Origin: Spirometra erinaceieuropaei
Taxonomy: Eukaryota; Platyhelminthes; Cestoda; Diphyllobothriidea; Diphyllobothriidae
NCBI GenBank assembly: GCA_902702965.1
Contig: CACRXP010000175.1
Coordinates: forward strand, 841,701-905,700
DNA: 64,000 nt
Direction of reading: 5' to 3'
Part shown: piece after piece, positions 48,275-60,342 of the stretch
Position numbering within the stretch: the stretch's first letter is position 1
Layout: each line of letters begins with the position of its first letter
Translations under genes and position numbers: made by a program
The notes under the pieces: model-generated
Database searches by the model: none
Told to the model about the DNA's origin: nothing
The model's input: the letters and a program-made list of their open reading frames with translations, nothing else

Positions 48275-48545
48275 AATGTTGAGGCGTGCATCAACCAGCA
48301 TATTGATCTAGATGCCACATACAAAATCGTTAAAAACAAATTCAAAGTGGCTCTATCAATCCCAAGGAGATGACAAATTGCAATTTACACGCATTGGCTT
48401 GGACTTTAGCCAACCATAGAATACTTTGCCCGACTCAGTTTAGAAGTTAATTATTTTTGAACTGCCATAGTCTGAAGGCGAGCTGGAAAACCAGTCTTGA
48501 AAGTTTAGACAATAAAGTTTACTGTTTCCCAAGGCATTCCATTCT
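48275..48545 (+). mobile_element. Second Penelope-like 3' end, opposite orientation
   Basis: The plus strand encodes ACINQHIDLDATYKIVKNKF and KVALSIPRR, followed by a TGA at 48371-48373. The 3' tail matches the minus-strand copy at 46540-46835 and has AATAAA at 48511-48516. The two 3' ends form an inverted repeat of about 250 bp with arms roughly 85 percent alike. Confidence 0.83.
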
Positions 48546-50178
48546 TCTCAATATACATATATATCAGCGAGGCGGGACGACAGAGAATGCGAATAGATTG
48601 ATACTGTACTGTTTTGGGTTTATATGACATATATTTCCGGATTCAGAATGCGCAGTGTCTGCACCAAGTGCGTGACATGCGAAGTGAATCGAGATGCCGT
48701 ACTCAATCGTTGGGCTTTGTGGCTCTGGGATTTTGACCCGGTATCTGATGTATATTACTGGCTACATAATATATCTCTTATTTCTGGGTTCTTTCAGCTT
48801 TGTTTAAAAGTGCAGTAAGCAAACAGCCGATAAAGACGACCTACTGAGCTATCAAATATCACAGAAAGGAGAACGTCCTTGAAAGATCTTCTTTGCAGTT
48901 ATTCGGAGCAACTAAAATTACCCCACCACCGACAGGTAAACCGTTTTGGAATGCTGAATCGGTGAGGCAGTAGGTATTAAGAGTATCGCGAATTTATATA
49001 GATGTGCCGGTTGAGAACTCCCCCTGCCAAACACTACGAGGAAAACAGCACTACCGCGGAAGTTATATTTTTCTGAGATTTCGAACTTTCCGGTGAGTGG
49101 AGCTACCCGCGGCAGTTCACCATCATGTGCCTTCAACCTTGCCAGAGGGCGGATGGCTGGCAATAACGGCAAGACGGAACTCTTTATTTCGCATGCGTCG
49201 GCCTACATTGGAGTGTCTCCAAAGCAACGGAACGAAAATTAAGGCTGGTCGCCACACGCTGACCGGTGATCGCGATGCCCACCCAGGACATGCGCACGAT
49301 TGGTCGGTTAAACTCCAGCAAACAGTCTGCCACACTCTTGCGCCAAGCAGGTCTGCAGTCATGCAGTTCGAATGAGGGGGGGAGGGCGAAGTCTGGAGCA
49401 CAGATTAGGCGAAATGTAACACCACCATTCGACCGGGAGTTCCGTTGAGTTTATCCATTATTGCGGTCTGCAAAGGCCGCACCTTCGAATTCCTTGCCGC
49501 CGGGGCACGATTCAAAAGAAAGTACTCGAGGTGGTAGAGAATCGATTAATGGCTGCGCTGAACTTCCCCCGATCTCTCATGTCAACGCCGACCAATTTCA
49601 CGCTTGGCGGCTATTATAAAGACTGATGCTAACATTATCTCTCCCTATAGTCCTGATAATGGACTGGGGAAAACACTGAATGTTGAACTCCTCCCCAACC
49701 GGACTACCATTTTCTTGATTTTAACTGGTGTCAGCTCAAAAAAAAACAGACTCATTGATTATGGGCTTCGGAGGATACTCATTCAAATTCCAAGTCCAGT
49801 TTTCCAGCTCCCAAGATGGAAGGGAGGAGAGTACAACTAGCTGGAATCCGAAAAATCTTTGAAATTGTAAAACGAGTTAGTCTGTATGCTGCCTGTGAGT
49901 AGAGTTGGAATCTTAAATTCTATCCATAAATGCATTACCCTTAGTTCATTACGATTGTGCCGAGGCATTAAGTCTGTATGTCTTGACAAGTTCTTCTTGA
50001 TGAGGTAAGTACCAGGTTAGAGGATACGGACTGGTAAAGTCAACACTTGTTTCGGAATTAGTTCTACCTTCGTTAGCAGGCCCTATACAAAACCAGTAGC
50101 TGAGACTGGAGGAAAACCGATGCGAGAATTCGTCCTTCAAAAAAGACGACGTTAATCTCGTGCTCCATGAAGTGGACA
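48546..50178. other. Interval with no identifiable gene
   Basis: A short AT dinucleotide patch lies at 48551-48565. Frames near 49097-49401 overlap on opposite strands and show no domain. Confidence 0.4.
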
Positions 50179-52164
50179 TACAGTAGGTGGGCTACCTCAT
50201 TAAATGTCCACCGAAATTCCCAAAAGCCTTTTCGATTCGAAAAGATTAATTAAGCAGGGTTGTAAACCTACTCAGCTTGCAACATAATTCTATAATATTC
50301 CAGTTTCCGTAGGATGCCGACTTTTGGATCAACTTCCTTTCGGCTGCTTGCAGGACCTACAGTAGATGTGCTAACTAATGAAATGTCAACGAAAATTTCG
50401 AAATGCGTTCTCGTTTCGAAAATATAAATTAAGCAGTGTTGTAAAACTAATCATTATGCAGCATAAATCGATAATGATCCAGTTACCTCAGCGTGTCTAC
50501 TTTTGAAAGAGCTTTTTTTCGGCTGCATGCAAGATCTATACTCTGCAAAAAATGACTACTCAATTACTATGCAATTTTCTCATTGATTTTCGATGTCCTG
50601 GAAACTTCAATTATATTTCTTGGAAAACATGCATACAAATCTTCATTCTTTTACTTATTCGGTAGAAAATCACGTCTTCTTCCAATCTCATTCTCAAAAG
50701 AAGAGTATAATTCGGTTTTAAAAAACTTTTCTAATTCCCAAATAATTCTGAATCCGACCTGCTGTTATACTTGCATTCAGATTTTCAAAACTACAGGCTG
50801 TATATTTTCCGTGTACGGAAAACCATGCATTTCTCTATGGTGTTATGGGGAGACCATGAGGTTCATAAAATTAAGCAGTGGATTTGAGCAATATTGTTAA
50901 CTTTACAAGCCACATTCGTAAATGCAGATACATGACGTTTCATGAACGGTCATTTAACGGTATTAAAAAATCTCACAATAAGAAACTTTTTAAAAACCGA
51001 ATTATACTCCTCTTTTAAGTATGAAATTGGATGAAGACGTAATTGTCTTTCAAATAAAGAAAAGACTGAATATTTTTATGCATGTTTTCCATGGAATATA
51101 ATTGAATTTTCCAAAACATCGAAAATCAAGGAGAAAATTGCATGCTACTAAAGTAGTCATTTGTTGCCGAGTATAGATCTTGCATGCGGCCGAAACAAAA
51201 AATCTCTTTCGAAAGCCGACACGCTGAGGTAACTGGATAATTATAGATTTATGCTGCATAAGCATTAGTTTTGCAACACCACTTGATTTATCTTTTTGAA
51301 ACGAGAACCCATTTCGAAATTTTGGTTGACATTTCATGAGTTAGCACATTTACTGTACACTCTGTAAGAAATGGCTACTTAAGTAGCACGAATTTGTATT
51401 ATTGCTCGTAAATGTCCAATAATATGTCATGGTAAACATGCACAAATATATCCATTATTTTGTTCCTTTGGTACAAAATTACGTCTTCTTCCAATATTGT
51501 GCTCGAAGGAAAGTATAGTTCGGTTTTCAAAGACTTTTCCAATTCCCGAATAATTTTGAACCGGCTCTACCGTTACACTTACATTCAATGTTTCAAAACA
51601 ACAAACCGTATACTTTCCGCGTACTGAAATACACACATTTCTCTACGGTAATAAAGGGGCACCATAAAGGGTTCATAAAATTTAGCAGTGGATTTGGTCC
51701 ATATTTTTAACTTTGCAAGCCACATTGGTAAATGCAGCGACATGACGATTTATGAACGGTCATTTCACGGTATTTAAGAGTTTCACAATTAGAACCTTTT
51801 TTAAAACAAATTATGTCACTCCTTCGAGCACAAATGTAGAAGAAGACATAATCTTCTACCAAATGAGCAAAAGAATGAATATTTTTATGCATGTTTTTCA
51901 TGAAATATAATTGGACTTTTAGGGCCATTGAAAATCAATGACGAAAAGGCATGCTACTTTAGTAGTCATTTTTTTACAGAGTGTGTTTATTGCATGCAGC
52001 CGGAAGGGAGTTCATTTGAAAACCGGCATTCTGAGGTAACTGAAATATTATAGAATTTTGTTGCATGATGATTTGTTTTGAAACCCTACTTAATTAATCA
52101 TTTCGAAACGAAAAGGCATTTCGGAATTTAGGTAGACATTTTATGAGTTAGTTCACCTACTGTA
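50179..52164. mobile_element. Foldback MITE, subfamily II, outer element of a nest
   Basis: The left end is TACAGTAGGTGGGCTACC (50179) and the right end is AGTTCACCTACTGTA (to 52164). The copy is split at 50357/51358 by a second full-length foldback element. After removal of the inner copy and one TA, the outer element is about 988 bp, the usual length. The split falls at a TA that in sister copies sits in the block AACTATACTCTG. Confidence 0.9.
50358..51357. mobile_element. Foldback MITE, subfamily II, inner nested element (1000 bp)
   Basis: The ends are TACAGTAGATGTGCTAAC and TAGCACATTTACTGTA, with TA on both outer edges shared with the host element. Inverted arms and a non-coding core are as in other copies. 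Being inside the outer copy, it is the younger of the two. Confidence 0.9.
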
Positions 52165-52820
52165 GTACCAGTGAATTGCGCATGAATTAGTTTATTGTGA
52201 AGCGCATTTGCTCAGCATCAACTGCTCTCTCTCCTCCCGACGACCTTGACCTCGAGTGCCTTTGCTGACAATGTCATATAGTCCGTCTGCGCGTGCCCCA
52301 GTGTTTGTAACGGGCTTCAGTAAGACTGACTCCGATTCCACGTGCGCGAAAGTGTCATATAGGTCATATCAGGATAGGGCCAGTACAACCTGATGCACAC
52401 TGTCGAACGCCTCATGTGGCCGGCCACTGCAAGGGGTTCGGGTCTGACATGACTGAGAATGTCACATTAAGACAAAGGCTTTACGGCCTACCTCTCAGTC
52501 CCGAGAAGAACCCAGCTAGATCGTTAGTTGGCAAGCTCCTAAGTCACGACTCTAGGCGCCTCATGATAGATTCCGACGCGTCAGATTTTTTTACAGTAAG
52601 GGGTGGGCTGGTGGGGAATGGATTCTCCAGTGCTGGCCTCAGTCCCTTTTCCGTCTTCCATGTACCAGACGACTGTCTGACCCTACCGATCAACGGTTAG
52701 TGAGACTGAGCGTACTGGCTGACTTAGCGTGAAAATCCACGTTTAAGGCGCGTCACGACAGCGGTGATGGGCCGCGAGACCCCATGAACTATCACAATGA
52801 GCCATCCTGAACCCCTGTAC
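52165..52820. other. Interval with no identifiable gene
   Basis: This is unique-looking sequence between foldback copies. A 94-codon frame at 52416-52700 lacks any domain. Confidence 0.4.
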
Positions 52821-53811
52821 TACAGTGTGTTATCGATCTCATGAAATGTAAGCCAAAATTCTCGAATGTGTTTTCGATTAGGAAGGATTAATTAGGTGGG
52901 ATTGGGATACTGATTATCATGCAGCATAATCCGATAGTATTTCGAACTCGTCAGGACGTCGACTTTTAAATGCACTTCTTTGTAGCCTCCTGCAGAAACG
53001 ACATTTGGTAATAATGACTACTTAAGTTGCATACATTTTCCCTACTGATTTTGGATAGTTTTATGAATTTGAATATATTTTATAGAAACATGCACAAAAA
53101 TATGCCTTCTTTTGCTTGGTGGGAAGAAAATCACAGTGTCTTCACAATTTGTACCCGAGGAAAGTGTATATATAGGTTTTGAAAAAGTTTTCAATTATGA
53201 GATTTTTGAGACTGCGTTGTCCATGCATGCAGGGCCGTACATGTCCGTTTACCAGCGCTCCCCATGAAATGTCCAACACAGTCCGGACCCATTGGAAAAT
53301 TTTATGAACACTATATATTATCTTCTTAAAGGCCTAGAGGGATATGTGATTTTCTTTACGCGGAAAGCATGCACCTTGTAGACTGAAATTGCTAAACGCT
53401 GATGCAACGACAGATCAGGCTGAAAATTATCCGACAATTGAGAAACTTTTTTATAGCCTAAATATACACTTTATTCGGGTATACACTATGAAGACACTGT
53501 GATTTTCTACCCAACAAGCAAAAGAAGGTATATTTTTGTGCATGTTTCTACAAAATATATTCAAATTTATAAGACTATCCAAAATCAGTAGGGAAAATGT
53601 ATGTAACTTAAGTAGTCATTATTACCAACTGTCGTCTCCGCAGGAGGCTTCAAAGAAGTACATTCAAAAGTCGACGTCCTGGTGAGTCCGAAATGCTATA
53701 GGATTATGCTGCATGACAAACCGTACCACAACCCCACTTAAGTAATCTTTTCAATCGAAAACACATTCCAGAATTTTGGCTAACAGTTCATGAGATCGAT
53801 CACGCACCGCA
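52821..53811. mobile_element. Foldback MITE, subfamily I (991 bp)
   Basis: The ends are TACAGTGTGTTATCGATCTC and GAGATCGATCACGCACCGCA, with arms inverted over about 400 bp. The palindrome is degraded to CTACTTAAGTTG on the left and AACTTAAGTAG on the right. No coding capacity is present. Confidence 0.88.
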
Positions 53812-54486
53812 GTTCAGCCTATCTGCAGTGCAGCCCCGTGCGAGGACCAGAAAAAAGTTGTACATGCCCACACACAGGATCTGAAGGTTCTGTGGAAGTT
53901 TTCCAAAACTCATTAGAGTGACTGAAGATCGGAACTAACCAGAAACAACTGTGGTCTCAGTTTTGCCTGTCTGTTTAGTCTGCCCTTTAGTTATATTTTC
54001 TGTTCGACTGGTAGGTGGTCTACCGTACGTGATTCCTCCCCGCTCCAGGTAGATTAATTAACAAGCCTGCACGCGGTCCGTCACAAGTGGCGGTAAAAGC
54101 CTACAACCACCGGCGCCTGTGAAGGGGAGAAATAATGAAGACGCGGTTTGCCTGCGTAGTTCCCATTTTAATGACAGTGTACTGCCACACCTGCGCGGTT
54201 ATTCTTAGGACTAAATGCGTCGTTGGAACACAGAGTGATTAACTGTCCTGCTGCGTGACTAGGTAATGTCCAGATGTGAACAGTCCTGATGGGAATCAAC
54301 AGACTGCAATTCATTCGACGGATTTTTGGCCTTTATACGCTCAGTAACGCCCCATTAAAGTACAAATCCAACTTCCTGAAATAGGTCGAAGACGCCTAAG
54401 CGCCAGCGATACACATTGAAGTGGGGGGTGTCCCATGCGGCTTAACACTATCTTAACGGCTCTCGGATTGTGACGTCGTTTGCAGC
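53812..54486. other. Interval with no identifiable gene
   Basis: No domain, RNA or repeat is recognised. Confidence 0.4.
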
Positions 54487-54770
54487 CTACTAAGCCGAAG
54501 TCCATCAGCCACAGCGGGTAACCGCATAGTATTCATTAACTGCCGACAGGCAGCTAGTAGTATACCTTAGGGTATGGTGGTACCATACTAACAACACAGG
54601 CACTAACCAAACGCTTAAGGCTATATTTGAAGTTAACAGCAAGGTAATTTATGATAAAGTCTGGGGTCACGGTAGGGGCTAGGGCTAACTGCAGAGTTAA
54701 CACCCAGGTAAGGGTTAGAATCAATGTAAGGGCAACGCTTTGGTTTTGTATTAGGGTTATTGCTGGCGTC
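54487..54770 (+). repeat. R4 remnant followed by degenerate TAGGG-rich stretch
   Basis: A short R4 match (GAAGTCCATCAGCCACAGCG and GGCAGCTAGTAG) is followed at 54655-54765 by irregular GGGGCTAGGGCTAAC, GTAAGGGTTAGAATC and TATTAGGGTTATTG units. These resemble decayed TTAGGG-type repeats, but no two adjacent units are perfect. Confidence 0.45.
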
Positions 54771-56034
54771 AGGAAATATTTTGTCCTTTCTGAAACTATG
54801 CGCAGATTCGCCTTTTTACTTGAACGCGACCTTTCCATTGCCATGTCCTGTTTAGGGGCCGCATAAATCAGTCCCATCGTAGTTCGGTTTCGTAGACATC
54901 TTACCTGTAACTGACCCCTCGGCATCCCAAAGTAGGGCGTAAAGCAAATTAAAATGAGGATTGCAACTGGGTTTTGTACAAGGCACAACCTTCAACACTA
55001 GGCACCTATACTTAGAATAAAAGAGTCTGTAAAATCCAACGCCCGACCCTACACAACAGAAATGTGCATTTGCTAACGTGGATCACACGCGTGCACAGAA
55101 ACGAATTTAAGCAATAGGGTGACCTTCAGTTTCGAGGTCAAGGTCAGGGGTCGGCTTAACAAAGAAGTCCTGTTCAGGCGGATGAGGGGAAATCAGAGAA
55201 GGCGGGGACCAGCACGCACGTATGTAGGTCAGGTGGCGGTTCGCAGAAGATGGACTTACAGAATTTCCAAACTTGTTCGTCAGAAGATAATATCACCCTC
55301 TCATTAAACTCTATCCTCTGATCTTCTACCAGTCTGAGCGGTTTTATTGCAGTCAAATCTCAGAGCTTAGGCATTGCTGGTTGAATGCAGAGAGTCTACG
55401 CAGAGGCGAAACGACAGATAAATTGACACGTTGTTCCATCTTTTGAGATCTACAGTAAGTGGCATAAAATATAGCTGAACTACCAAAACACCATTTATCA
55501 CTCGGGACTTTGCTCCAGTGAATCTACCAAAACTTCCTGTTTGCAATGGACGACTTCGATTAAAGTGGAAACTTTAAAAATATGTTAAAAATAACATTAA
55601 GCTGTTTAGAAATAACAACCTTTAAGAAAAATGGAAATGCCTAAATTGTTAAAAATCGCGTACAACGTGGGACCGTCAGTTTTAGAGGCAAACAAAACCT
55701 GTCCACGAAAATACCTAAGTCAAAAAACATCATGAGTAGAATAAGTTGTGAAAATAGTTCTCTTATGAAATTTGTACCTAAATATCTTCTAGTAATTAGT
55801 GTAATATTGAGTACGGCAGTTAGCCAGCAGCCTACACTTTGAATATATATTCCCACTCACTTTCTTCCGTTTTTGCGTTTTCGAGATGCATTTGACAAAG
55901 GAAGGGCCAATTTCGCCTGATTCCATCGATAGGGACGCCTCAGGAAGAAACGGCGAGGTTTGATCCTGAAGCCTCGCTTGACTGCTACCGTATGGTTAGC
56001 TTACTAAAACAATATTAGTAACATACATAAATTG
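54771..56034. other. Interval with no identifiable gene
   Basis: The 144-codon minus-strand frame (54554-54988) is largely the leucine/threonine-rich reading of the TAGGG-like stretch. Nothing else is nameable. Confidence 0.4.
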
Positions 56035-56420
56035 ACCACTTGCTGGGTCAGGAAGGGAAGGAGAGCGTAAGCAGAGCTTAAGCAGGTGCAGGGAAGAAAG
56101 TAAGGATGGCATGTACACACACTCCTCCCGACCCAGCCGCTTGCTGGATAAGGAGGAGAAGGAGGGCGCAATCACAATTGGAAGGCCACGGAGGGAAGCG
56201 TGTGGTAATTCGCAGCGCATGGCCACTGTAGTGGAACTGACGGTCTTCCACGCCATCCGAAAAATCTTATTATCAACTGTTCTTGACCACACACTGGATT
56301 AAGATAATAAAGAGGGCGCAAGCAGGTCTCAAAGCACGCACAGGGAAGCGCATGTGAACTGATACCAGGAGTAATCGAGGCTGGCGTATGAGCACTCCTC
56401 CCACCGTGGCACAGTCAATC
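56035..56420 (+). repeat. Degenerate tandem repeat, three units
   Basis: Three units beginning near 56039, 56142 and 56289 share CTGGATAAGGA-like starts, GGAGGGCGCAA and CAGGGAAG blocks, and two of them share CACTCCTCCC. Spacing is uneven at 100-150 bases, so the repeat is old. Confidence 0.5.
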
Positions 56421-57934
56421 GCTAGATTAAAATGAAAAGGAAGATGCAAATAAGTAACATTTATAAAGTCAGCATACTCGAGTTTATTAAAATATTTTTA
56501 GAAAGCTAACCATGTGATGGGACTGCAGGACAGACCTCGGCGAATAAACGGTCCAAGGTTGCCTAGTCGGCCAGTGATCAATAATTTGAATGCAATCGGC
56601 GCACGCAATCATAAAAACATCATTATCAGTATATAAAGCGGGATTCCGTTAAATGTTTGTGGCGTTTTCAGTGACGGTGAATTCCGTTAATTTTCGGAAT
56701 GCCCTTGAAACGCCGGCAAATACTTTACAGTTTTCAATGTTCCCAATCTACTTCTCAAAAAAAATTGGTCGAGTGCTGTGTGTTTATGAAAACCTTGTGA
56801 GTAAGATACTTCTTAAATGTATTTACCAAAGCAATGAGTCCGAAGACATTCTTTGTCATGCAGTTAACCGTTTTAATCAGATTTGTAGACTTATCCAATT
56901 ATGAAACTTCATTATCAGGAAAAATGAACATCGATGAAGGACGATAACTTTTCTCGGATTCGTTTGAAAAACTCTCACTAATAAGTCACCTCTTTCAAAA
57001 GCTCTTTAATAAGGCATTTTGATTACGGATGTTGTAACCATTTCTGGCTCATAAGGCTACCATCTCGAATTTTTTAAATGCTGGGTGGTGAAATAAACAA
57101 AAAGATTTTCCATCTTCTCAATCTCTGTCTGTATTTGAAAAGAGAAAAGAAAATTTGAGAAACGGAAAGGACATTTTTGCCCTAAGAACAAAGCGGGAAA
57201 TTTGGCAGGCCAAGACTCATTTTGCCTTCCTGCGTCCAGCTGAATAGGTAGTACTGGACAGGGAGCACTATCCTCACCGGCTACTGACACATTAGTTGTG
57301 CCGGGAGGTTTTCGATCTTCTAAGAAGGTAATCGTCTAAGGGATTATTTTAGTTTTTGGAATTTCCGCACGATCAGAAGTAACGCTTTTCTTTTGCCCTA
57401 CAGTTTCCTCTTGAGACCAGTTTTAACTCACGGGTGAGAAGACCAGATGGTTACCGGGGGGGGGGGGGAGAGGTGAGGGTTGATTTATGCGGGGTTTCGG
57501 GCTACCGTTCAAACGGGAAGTGTAAACATCTCTACGCCATGAGCATCTTGATTTTTCTTCAATAGCAAATGAGGAGGACCACCGTAGCTTGAGGAAAAAG
57601 TGGTCATTTTCGCGTAAAGTTACCCACATGTCGGGAGACTTACGCGGTAATAAACTGGTCTTCCTTCCGGGGACCCATCATACACCAATGGCAAGAAGGA
57701 GTTTGGGCGACCGAAGGGGGAACACGACAAGGCCATTTCGCTCGTCTGCACTTTCCACACACGAGCCGGCCAATAAGTATGAGTGAGCTATGCCATAAAG
57801 GCCGCATTGAGAAACAGCCACTGAAAGTTGATCCCGCAAGGATGCAATGACTCCTTCATGGCATAGCTCACTTCTGTGAAACTAGAGACGTTATGCGATT
57901 CGCAATAAACGACGACTCCCCGTTACTCTTGCCA
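56421..57934. other. Interval with 13-G run and a small inverted repeat, no gene
   Basis: A run of 13 G lies at 57456-57468. A 14-bp inverted repeat (GTGAGCTATGCCAT at 57783-57796 and its complement at 57858-57871) brackets a segment resembling the 3' part of family R2 (TGCCATAAAGGCCGCATT). No coding sequence is recognised. Confidence 0.45.
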
Positions 57935-58206
57935 TACAGTAGGTAGGCCAACTCATGAAATGTCAACCGAAATTCCGAAATGCGTCTTCGGTTCATAATG
58001 AATAAGTATTAAGAGTTCTAAAACCAATCATCGTGCAGCATAATTCTATAATAATTGTGTTACATCAAAATGCCGGTTTCGAATGAACTTCCCCGCTGCA
58101 TGCAAAAACTACACTCTGTACAAAATGACTACTTGACTAGCATGCATTTTTCTCATTGATCTGCTGTGCCCTTAAAAAATCAAATATATTTCATAGAAAG
58201 CATGCA
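57935..58206. mobile_element. Foldback MITE, subfamily II, left arm only
   Basis: The intact left end TACAGTAGGTAGGCCAAC is followed by the arm as far as the block TTTCATAGAAAGCATGCA at about 58206. There the homology stops abruptly, so the core and right arm are missing. Confidence 0.82.
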
Positions 58207-58733
58207 GTTAGTATGGTATCCTCGCGCTTGTGCTAATAATTAGGCGGTGAAAAAATATACAACTGAAGCATGACGCTTTAGCAGTATATTCCACTGTGCA
58301 ATGCAGTATGAAGTTTAGTGTGAATATAAGCAGGTTTTAAAGATACATAGAAAGGCGTGCTTATAGTGCCTCTGGACGGAGACATTGGGAGGTGAGGTGC
58401 GGTCGTGGTGGTATAGACGGGAAGCCAAAAAGGGTTAGAACGACTCAAGGCAATTATTTTGCTTTCGTAGTAGTATCCCGACCTTTGACTCTGCCACCAT
58501 ATCTGTCTCGCGCCCCGTGTTACTACAGTGATAATACGATGTCAGAATTTCGACATAGTTATGTGAAGCCGATAGCGTATTTTAACGCTCGCCTTGATTC
58601 CTCTACCATTTTAGTAACGATCAGACTCGTGCCGAATTGGCGTATAGTTAACTAGACAACGTGAAGATAACGTATTGTTACTAGGATCACTGGTACTCAA
58701 GACAACGTTGCTTTTGAAATCAAAAATTTGCAC

Positions 58734-58738
58734 AAAAA
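58734..58738 (-). terminator. Pol III terminator of the tRNA-Ser gene
   Basis: A run of five A on the plus strand, five T on the transcribed strand, begins three bases past the 3' end of the tRNA. This is the standard RNA polymerase III stop. Confidence 0.85.
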
Positions 58739-58741
58739 TCT

Positions 58742-58823
58742 CGACGCAGGTGAGATTCGAACTCACGCGGGGAAACCCCAATGGATTAGCAGTCCATCGC
58801 CTTAACCACTCGGCCACCGCGTC
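58742..58823 (-). tRNA. tRNA-Ser, anticodon GCT
   Basis: The 82-base minus-strand sequence folds as a class II tRNA. The acceptor stem is GACGCGG with CTGCGTC (one G-U pair) and discriminator G. The D arm is GCCGAGTGGTTAAGGC. The anticodon loop CTGCTAA has anticodon GCT at plus-strand 58788-58790. A long variable arm TTGGGGTTTCCCCGC and a T arm with GAGTTCGAATCTC follow. GCT reads AGC and AGT serine codons. There is no intron, and a T5 terminator follows at once. The stems are intact, unlike the SINE heads, so this is most likely a working gene. The 68-codon frame across it is an artefact. Confidence 0.97.
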
Positions 58824-59439
58824 ACGCTCTCAAAGTGCTTAAAAAGCATCCATTAATTTCTTGCGATTGTGCCTTTTATTCATGAACTGAAGTAGCAGCA
58901 ATTGTTGTCACCTCCACTATCTGTCGAAAATCCATGAAATTATGCTACTTATAGCTGTTCCAGGCATCCAGAATGTGTGCTCCTAGAAGAGGGCGCGATC
59001 GAAAAAGCCAACAAGTATTTTTAAGACAAGTTGCTACTAAGCAAACCGTCATCCAAGTTAATGCAATCCACCGTTCTTTTGTTAGTCTCAAAAGGGAACC
59101 GACCTGTTCTATTGCAACCCCCACAACAATTAATGCTTTTGAATTTGTCCTTCCAATCTTCCTCTACGGTTGAGCCTCCGGCTGTGCTCCATCACTGTCT
59201 CTTGGGTTGATTCGTCTCAAATGATGCTCTCCGCACTATATTATATTGCCGCCTACTCACTACTGAATTTGAGGACAGCAAGTGTACCTTTGGCTCGTTC
59301 CTCGTACGTTTGGCCAGCGAAATACACGGCATTTCACAGAATTTTATACACCAACTGTCGTGTGTGTGTGTTTTACCCCTGAAAGTGGCCACGCGGTAGT
59401 TGTGTTGGGCGAACATAGGGGCTAGATGGAAGTCCGGCA
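58824..59439. other. Interval with no identifiable gene
   Basis: No domain or repeat is recognised. A GT run of about ten bases lies at 59362-59372. Confidence 0.4.
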
Positions 59440-60342
59440 GGTACTATCAGGTACGTCCACCCATAACAAATGCCAACATTGGGGTGTGGTGGCGCCCCAA
59501 GTTGTCATCCTAATCTGCGCCAATTGCGATCCCTGCCGCCCCCCTCTCGTTTGTTGTTTTAAGTAAAATACTGGACCTGGATGCACCTTCAGTCTCGACG
59601 GTGGCACCTCCTGACTATGTCCTCGTCCGGAGGCGAGACTAGCAGGGCGTCTTAGTGACGGGTCGCCAACGCGTGGATCGACCATCGCCTCGTCATTTCC
59701 AAGATGAAAACCTGCCTACAATCCTACAGGAGACCTCAAGGTAAGCACTCTGCCTGTCCTCGGTCGCGTGCTCCGCCAAAACCAGGATTGGTTTGACAGC
59801 AAGGACGCCGCCATCAGCAACCTGCTCGCCGAGAAGAACCGCCTACACATAGCCCACGTCAACCGCTCCACCGGAAAAAGCAAGGCAGCCTTCTACCGAA
59901 ACCGCGGCCTTGCGCAACAGCGGCTGAGGGAGATGTGTGGACGGCTTGCATGGCCGAGGAGATCCATGGTTACACGGACCGAAACGAACGAGCGAACTTC
60001 TTCGTAGCGACCAAGGCTGTTTACGGTCCCGTAGCCAAAGGAACTTCTTCTCTTTTCATCTCCGACGGCGATACCCCATTCACTGAGAGGACGCAAATTC
60101 TAGATCAATGGACCGAGAACTTCATAGGCGTCCTCAACCGGCCCTCCGCCATCTCCGGCGTCGATGTCGCCCGTCTGTCTCAAGTGGAAACCAACGCCGA
60201 CCTCAACCTCCCGTCCTCTGTACACGAAATCATGAAGGCCGTGCAGCAGCTCTCCCATGGGAAACCGTCCGGATCGGACGCAATTCTTGCTGAGATCAAC
60301 AAGCACGGCAGTCCCCAACTTATGACTCTTTTAGATGTGACC
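59440..60342 (+). mobile_element. LINE fragment, endonuclease end to start of RT
   Basis: With frameshifts, the plus strand reads WMHLQSRRWHLL, DYVLVRRRD and VDHRLVISKMK (the end of an apurinic-type endonuclease domain). It continues through RQNQDWFDSKDAAISNLLAE, AAFYRNRGLAQQRLREM, AEEIHGYTDRNERANFF, AVYGPVAKGTSSLF and LNRPSAISGVDVARLSQVET, then the first RT block VQQLSHGKPSGSDAILAEIN. It belongs to a LINE family I recall as very common in diphyllobothriid tapeworms (from memory, not searched). The element ends abruptly at about 60342, where a half foldback element begins. Confidence 0.88.

Noticed and set aside
54554..54988. 144-codon minus-strand frame with LTLILTLTW-type repeats
   Set aside because: It is mainly the translation of the degenerate TAGGG-rich stretch.
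58611..58817. 68-codon minus-strand frame beginning MAEWLRRWT
   Set aside because: It is the translation of the tRNA-Ser gene and its flank, a well-known artefact.
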